DNA of 7,588 nt, from assembly GCA_030042815.1 (NCBI GenBank), contig JASHYY010000021.1, forward strand, positions 1-7,588, given 5' to 3'. Source of the stretch: Thermoplasmata archaeon. Its GTDB lineage: Archaea > Thermoplasmatota > Thermoplasmata > Lutacidiplasmatales > UBA184. The notes beneath the pieces were generated by a model. It was not told where the DNA came from and did no database searches. It was given only the letters and a program-made list of their open reading frames with translations. Positions within the stretch are counted from its first letter, which is position 1. The number at the start of each line of letters is the position of its first letter. Positions 4,073 through 7,588 of this stretch are shown in pieces. Position numbers and translations under genes: made by a program.

Positions 4073-6211
4073 ATGGCGACCCCTCCGACCGACCTCGAGC
4101 CGGGCGCCCGCGTGTCGGTGCGCAAGATCCCCCACACGTCGGTCCGGCTCGTCCTCGCCGATTCGTTCCGCATGTTCCGCCCCCGGAACCAGGCGCGCTA
4201 CCCGGTGATGTTCTGCGTCTACGTGCTGTTCTGGTTCCTGCTGGTCCTGACGCTCTTCCCCCGGGCGTTCCCGGACCTCGCGCGCACGTACAATGCGAAC
4301 TACTTCCTCTGGGTGACGATCATCCTCTTCCTGACCCTCTGGTTCGCGAACATCTCGACCGCGATCGCGGAGGCTCAGGGCCGGGCCCGGGCGGACGCCC
4401 TGCGCGAGATCCGCAGCGGCATCCGGGCGCGCCAGGTCCTCCCGGACGGGACGACCCGATGGGTCCCGTCGGACGTCCTCCACGTCGGCGACACCGTCGA
4501 GATCCGCGCCGGCGAGCCGGTGCCGATGGACGGCGACGTGCTCCACGGGGCCGCGCTCATCGACGAGTCGATGATGACCGGCGAGTCGGCGCCGGTGACC
4601 CGCGAGAGCGGCGGCGACAAGACGAGCGTCCTCGGAGGGACGATCGTGCTGCAGGGCACCGCCCAGATGCGCGTCACGGCGGTGCGGGGCGAGTCGTTCC
4701 TCGACCGCCTGATCCACCTGGTCGAGGGCCAGGGGCGCGAACCGACCCCGAACGAGCTCGCGCTGCTCGTCCTGCTCTCCGCGCTGACGATCGCGCTGTT
4801 CACGGTCGTGGTCACGTTCATCTACCTCGCGAATTTCACCAACATCGTCGTCATCGACCTCGCGACGATCGTCGCGCTGTTCGTCTGCCTGATGCCGACC
4901 ACGATCGGCGCGCTCTTGCCGGCGATCGGGATCTCGGGGATCAACCGGACCGCCGAAGCGAACGTGATCTCGAAGTCGGGCAAGGCGGTGGAGGCGGCGG
5001 GGGACCTCGACGTCCTGATCCTCGACAAGACCGGCACGATCACGGTCGGGAACCGCCTCGCGGTCCAGTTCGTCTCGGCGCCGGGCGTCCCGCTCCCGGA
5101 GCTGCTCGAGGGAGCGCTCCTCTCCTCGAGCCTCGACGAGACCCCCGAGGGGCGCTCGATCGTCCGCCTCGCCTCCCGGAGGAACGCGACCGCCCGTCGT
5201 CTCGAGCCGGGGTCGTTCAAGGTCCTGCCGTTCACCGCGGAGCGGCAGATGAGCGGGATCGTCCTCCCGGACGGTACCGAGGTGTTCAAGGGGTCGCTGC
5301 GGTCGATGGAGACGTACGGGGCGCTCCTCCCGCCCGAGCTGCGGCAGGCCGCGCTCGAGGCGTCGCGCGAGGGGATGACGCCGCTCGCGATCTCGTCGGG
5401 GAAGCGGGTGCTCGGCCTGGTCTTCCTGAAGGACGTGGTGAAGCCCGGCATCCGGGACCGGCTGCGCGAGCTGAAGACGATGGGGATCCGCACGATCATG
5501 TGCACGGGCGACAACCGCGTCACCGCAGCCGCGATCGCCCGCGAGAGCGGGGTCGACGAGTTCGTCGCCGAGGCGAAGCCCGAGACCAAGCTTCAGCTGA
5601 TCGAGCGGGAGAAGTCGCAGGGCCGCCTGGTCGCCATGACGGGCGACGGGACGAACGACGCGCCCGCGCTCGCCCGCGCCGACGTCGGCCTCGCGATGAA
5701 CAGCGGCACGAGCGCCGCGAAGGAGGCGGGGAACATGGTCGACCTCGACAACGACCCGACGAAGCTGATCGAGATCGTGTCGATCGGTAAGCAGCTCCTG
5801 ATCACCCGCGGCGCCCTCACGACGTTCTCGATCACGAACGACGTGGCGAAGTACTTCGCGATCATCCCGGCGATCTTCATCGCCTCGGGGGCGGCGAACC
5901 TGCCCGGGATCAGCATCATGAACGTCCTCGGGCTGAACGACCCCCAGCTCGCCGTCCTCTCGGCCCTCCTGTTCAACGGGCTGATCATCCCGTTCCTGAT
6001 CCCGCTCGCCCTGGTCGGGGTGCCGTTCCGGCCCCGCAGCGCGATCGACCTCCTGCGCCGCAATCTCCTCATCTACGGCTTCGGCGGACTCGTCTCGGCG
6101 TTCGTCGGGATCAAGCTGATCTACCTCCTGCTCGCCTGGATGGTGACGCTCCCGTTCGTCATCGCGACCGGGCACGTGTTCGCCCACCTCCTGCCGCTCG
6201 GAGGACTGTGA
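4073..6211 (+). CDS. kdpB: KdpB, P-type ATPase subunit of KdpFABC
   Basis: This is the energy-coupling subunit: it hydrolyses ATP through a phospho-aspartate intermediate to drive K+ import through KdpA. It has 712 residues against 682 in E. coli. Visible signatures: actuator loop TGES (169-172); TM4 LMPTTIGALLPAIGISGINR (273-292); phosphorylation site DKTGT (318-322, Asp318); nucleotide-domain PFTAERQMSG (386-395, with Phe387 expected to stack on adenine) and KGS (407-409); CTGDN (477-481); hinge TGDGTNDAPA (523-532); and TM5 FSITNDVAKYFAIIPA (585-600), whose Asp590 and Lys593 match E. coli Asp583 and Lys586. Ser172 of TGES matches E. coli Ser162, the site of inhibitory phosphorylation at high K+. 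The C-terminus runs about 20 residues longer than E. coli. Stop TGA (6209-6211) overlaps the kdpC start by 4 nt, implying translational coupling. Confidence 0.98.
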   Translation: MATPPTDLEPGARVSVRKIPHTSVRLVLADSFRMFRPRNQARYPVMFCVYVLFWFLLVLTLFPRAFPDLARTYNANYFLWVTIILFLTLWFANISTAIAEAQGRARADALREIRSGIRARQVLPDGTTRWVPSDVLHVGDTVEIRAGEPVPMDGDVLHGAALIDESMMTGESAPVTRESGGDKTSVLGGTIVLQGTAQMRVTAVRGESFLDRLIHLVEGQGREPTPNELALLVLLSALTIALFTVVVTFIYLANFTNIVVIDLATIVALFVCLMPTTIGALLPAIGISGINRTAEANVISKSGKAVEAAGDLDVLILDKTGTITVGNRLAVQFVSAPGVPLPELLEGALLSSSLDETPEGRSIVRLASRRNATARRLEPGSFKVLPFTAERQMSGIVLPDGTEVFKGSLRSMETYGALLPPELRQAALEASREGMTPLAISSGKRVLGLVFLKDVVKPGIRDRLRELKTMGIRTIMCTGDNRVTAAAIARESGVDEFVAEAKPETKLQLIEREKSQGRLVAMTGDGTNDAPALARADVGLAMNSGTSAAKEAGNMVDLDNDPTKLIEIVSIGKQLLITRGALTTFSITNDVAKYFAIIPAIFIASGAANLPGISIMNVLGLNDPQLAVLSALLFNGLIIPFLIPLALVGVPFRPRSAIDLLRRNLLIYGFGGLVSAFVGIKLIYLLLAWMVTLPFVIATGHVFAHLLPLGGL
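6200..6204 (+). promoter_or_regulatory. Shine-Dalgarno site of kdpC
   Basis: GGAGG lies 3 nt before the GTG at 6208, inside the last codons of kdpB. The spacing is short. Together with the GTGA stop-start overlap (6208-6211) it supports GTG 6208 and reinitiation by ribosomes finishing kdpB. Confidence 0.6.
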
Positions 6212-6879
6212 GCGCGCCGGTCCCGACCTCCCCGACCCCGGTCCGGACCGCGACGGCGGGCCCGCCGACCCCCGCCGCGCCGTCCCCGTCGGCCCCCTCC
6301 CACTCGACGGCGGGCCACGTGCGGGCGACCGTCGTCTTTCTCGTGCTGATGATCGTGGTCGCCGGGTTCGTCTACCCGCTGGTGGTGACCGAGATCGCCG
6401 AGGCGATCGACCCGGGCGCGGCGAACGGCTCGCTGCTGTACCACAACGGGACGGTCGTCGGGTCGGAGCTCGTCGCGCAGAACCTGAGCGCCCCCTGGCT
6501 GTTCTGGGAGCGCCCGTCCCTCACCGATTACAATCTCACGCTCGGCGCCCCGACCCCGTACGGTTATTCCGAGCCGGCGCTACAGTCGCTCCTCAACGAA
6601 ACGATCGCCTACATGAAGGAGTACGGGAACTTCACCGTCAACGGGACCCTGCCGTTCTGGTGGGTCGCGCCGTCCGCGTCGTCCATCGACCCGGACGTCG
6701 TGCCGGACGCCGTCCTCATCCAGATCCCGCGCGTGGCGAACGCGACGAACCTCTCGATCCCGTTCCTCCAGAGCTTCGTGAACGCGCACACCGTGAACCC
6801 GGTGGTGCCGTACGTCGGCGTCCCCTACGTCAACGTGCTCGAGCTCGACCTCGCCCTCCTCCCGCTCGAGGGGCGCTAG
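6208..6879 (+). CDS. kdpC: KdpC, accessory subunit of KdpFABC
   Basis: KdpC is a single-span subunit that caps the complex on the outer side and supports KdpA-KdpB coupling. It has 223 residues against about 190 in E. coli. The order is: a Pro/Ala/Ser/Thr-rich cytoplasmic tail (1-36, with no counterpart in E. coli), one transmembrane helix (about 39-60, TVVFLVLMIVVAGFVYPLVV), then the exterior domain. Family blocks visible are ANGSLL (72-77), VVGSELVAQN (83-92), FWERPS (99-104), ASSIDPDV (157-164), QIPRVANATNLS (172-183), YVGVPYVNV (202-210) and LELDLAL (211-217). Of the 12 Asn in the exterior domain, 9 sit in N-x-S/T sequons (73, 80, 92, 109, 130, 141, 145, 178, 181), suggesting surface N-glycosylation. 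Start GTG 6208 overlaps the kdpB stop. Stop TAG 6877-6879 is 2 nt before the next gene. Confidence 0.96.
   Translation: MSAPVPTSPTPVRTATAGPPTPAAPSPSAPSHSTAGHVRATVVFLVLMIVVAGFVYPLVVTEIAEAIDPGAANGSLLYHNGTVVGSELVAQNLSAPWLFWERPSLTDYNLTLGAPTPYGYSEPALQSLLNETIAYMKEYGNFTVNGTLPFWWVAPSASSIDPDVVPDAVLIQIPRVANATNLSIPFLQSFVNAHTVNPVVPYVGVPYVNVLELDLALLPLEGR
6868..6873 (+). promoter_or_regulatory. Shine-Dalgarno site of the Usp gene
   Basis: GAGGGG lies 8 nt before the ATG at 6882, within the last codons of kdpC. It fixes the start of the following gene and supports its translation from the kdp transcript. Confidence 0.65.
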
Positions 6880-6881
6880 CG

Positions 6882-7588
6882 ATGTACCGCACGATCCTCG
6901 TCCCGGTCCAGGAGCCCGCGGAGGTCGAGCCCCTGATCCGCTTCGCCGCGATGCTGCTCGACGTCGACGGGGAGATCCGGGTGCTCCACGTCATCCCGAC
7001 CACGACGCTCCCCGAGGTGACGCGAGAGTGGCGCGAGTCGGTCCACCTGGTCGTCCCGGCGCACGAGGCGGGGGCCGCTCTCGACGTCCGGGTCGACCCC
7101 GAGGTCCGGGCCGCGACCGACGTGCCGGGCGAGATCCTCGAGAGCGCCGAGTCGCACAACGCCGACGCGATCCTCCTCACGCTGCGCGGCAACAAGCGCA
7201 GCCGCAACCCGTTCGTCGGGCACACGGCGACCGGGATCCTCCACCACGCCCGGGCGGACGTCCTCGTGCTGAACCGTCTCGCGCTCGCCGCGGAGAAGGT
7301 CCCGCGGATCGTGCTCCCGTCGTTCCGCGCAGCCCCGGTCCCGAAGGCGATGCAGCTCGCCGAGGAGATCGCGCTGAAGCAGGGCGGGGCCCCGATCACC
7401 ACGATCGAGATCGCGCCGCCGGACGGCCCGGCCGGCATGGGCGAGACCCGGGAGGAGACGACGCCCCGGGGCATCGAGGTCGCGCACAAGCGCGCGAACC
7501 TCGGGGGTTCGGTGCGCCACGGGCGACTGCCGGCGATGATCCTCCAGGCCGCGCAGCGGGAGCGGTTCGGCCTCCTGCTCGTGAGCGA
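6882..7588 (+). CDS. Tandem UspA-domain protein at the end of the kdp operon (3' end outside window)
   Basis: At least 235 residues, open to the window end. The first Usp domain spans about 1-131. It begins MYRTILVPVQEP, the usual beta-1 start of UspA proteins, has RVLHVIP (33-39) as beta-2, and ends with an alpha/beta unit, ADAILLTLRG (94-103), then TGILHHARADVLVLN (117-131). The usual ATP loop G-x2-G-x9-G-S/T reads T100-x2-G103-x9-G113-His114, so two positions differ and nucleotide binding is doubtful. A second, more divergent Usp-like half starts at about 140 (VPRIVLPSF, then a helix KAMQLAEEIALKQGG) and is cut by the window edge at LLLVS. It lies 2 nt after kdpC with a good Shine-Dalgarno site, so it is almost certainly co-transcribed with kdpFABC. 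No membrane segment or DNA-binding domain is visible. A role in Kdp control or K+ stress is inferred from position only. Confidence 0.85.
   Translation, partial: MYRTILVPVQEPAEVEPLIRFAAMLLDVDGEIRVLHVIPTTTLPEVTREWRESVHLVVPAHEAGAALDVRVDPEVRAATDVPGEILESAESHNADAILLTLRGNKRSRNPFVGHTATGILHHARADVLVLNRLALAAEKVPRIVLPSFRAAPVPKAMQLAEEIALKQGGAPITTIEIAPPDGPAGMGETREETTPRGIEVAHKRANLGGSVRHGRLPAMILQAAQRERFGLLLVS

Noticed and set aside
2221..4173. Long minus-strand open frame opposite kdpF-kdpA
   Set aside because: Charged low-complexity translation with no motifs; the opposite strand encodes clear KdpF and KdpA. Shadow of codon bias.
4028..6187. Long minus-strand open frame opposite kdpB
   Set aside because: Same reason: low-complexity charged sequence antisense to a complete P-type ATPase.
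6830..7520. Minus-strand open frames opposite the Usp gene
   Set aside because: The plus strand gives a Usp fold with a good start and Shine-Dalgarno site and continues off the window; the antisense translations show no family features.

Overview
This window reads as a piece of a G+C-rich (about two-thirds G+C by eye) archaeal chromosome, probably euryarchaeal and possibly in or near the Thermoplasmatota; that rank is a guess. The archaeal signs are a standard archaeal/eukaryal-type seryl-tRNA synthetase tail, a Hef/FANCM-family DNA helicase, and TATA-box-like AT islands in otherwise G+C-rich spacers. All genes lie on the + strand and are tightly packed. No mobile element, CRISPR array, tRNA or rRNA is visible.

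Left part: the 3' end of serS (1-352), a 54-bp spacer with hairpin potential, then a complete 580-residue Hef-type helicase (407-2149). The helicase has both RecA-like halves and the inserted helical domain, but stops without the XPF nuclease and HhH domains of full-length Hef.

Middle and right: an ~80-bp regulatory spacer (2150-2230) with two TATA-like boxes and a perfect 13-nt palindrome abutting the second one. A compact operon follows: kdpF (a 37-39 residue gene that is easily missed), kdpA, kdpB, kdpC, and a UspA-family gene cut by the window end. Spacings are 15 nt, 1 nt, a 4-nt overlap and 2 nt. KdpFABC is the high-affinity ATP-driven K+ uptake complex: KdpA selects and conducts K+, KdpB is the P-type ATPase, KdpC is a single-span accessory subunit, and KdpF is a small stabilising helix. 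No KdpD/KdpE sensor pair is present in the window. The co-directional Usp gene and the promoter palindrome are the visible candidates for local control.

Nothing here is a wholly new system. The points most worth a second look are the kdp promoter palindrome, the nuclease-less Hef, an altered third pore segment in KdpA, strong enrichment of N-glycosylation sequons in the exterior domain of KdpC, and a Usp protein with an altered nucleotide-binding loop ending the kdp operon.
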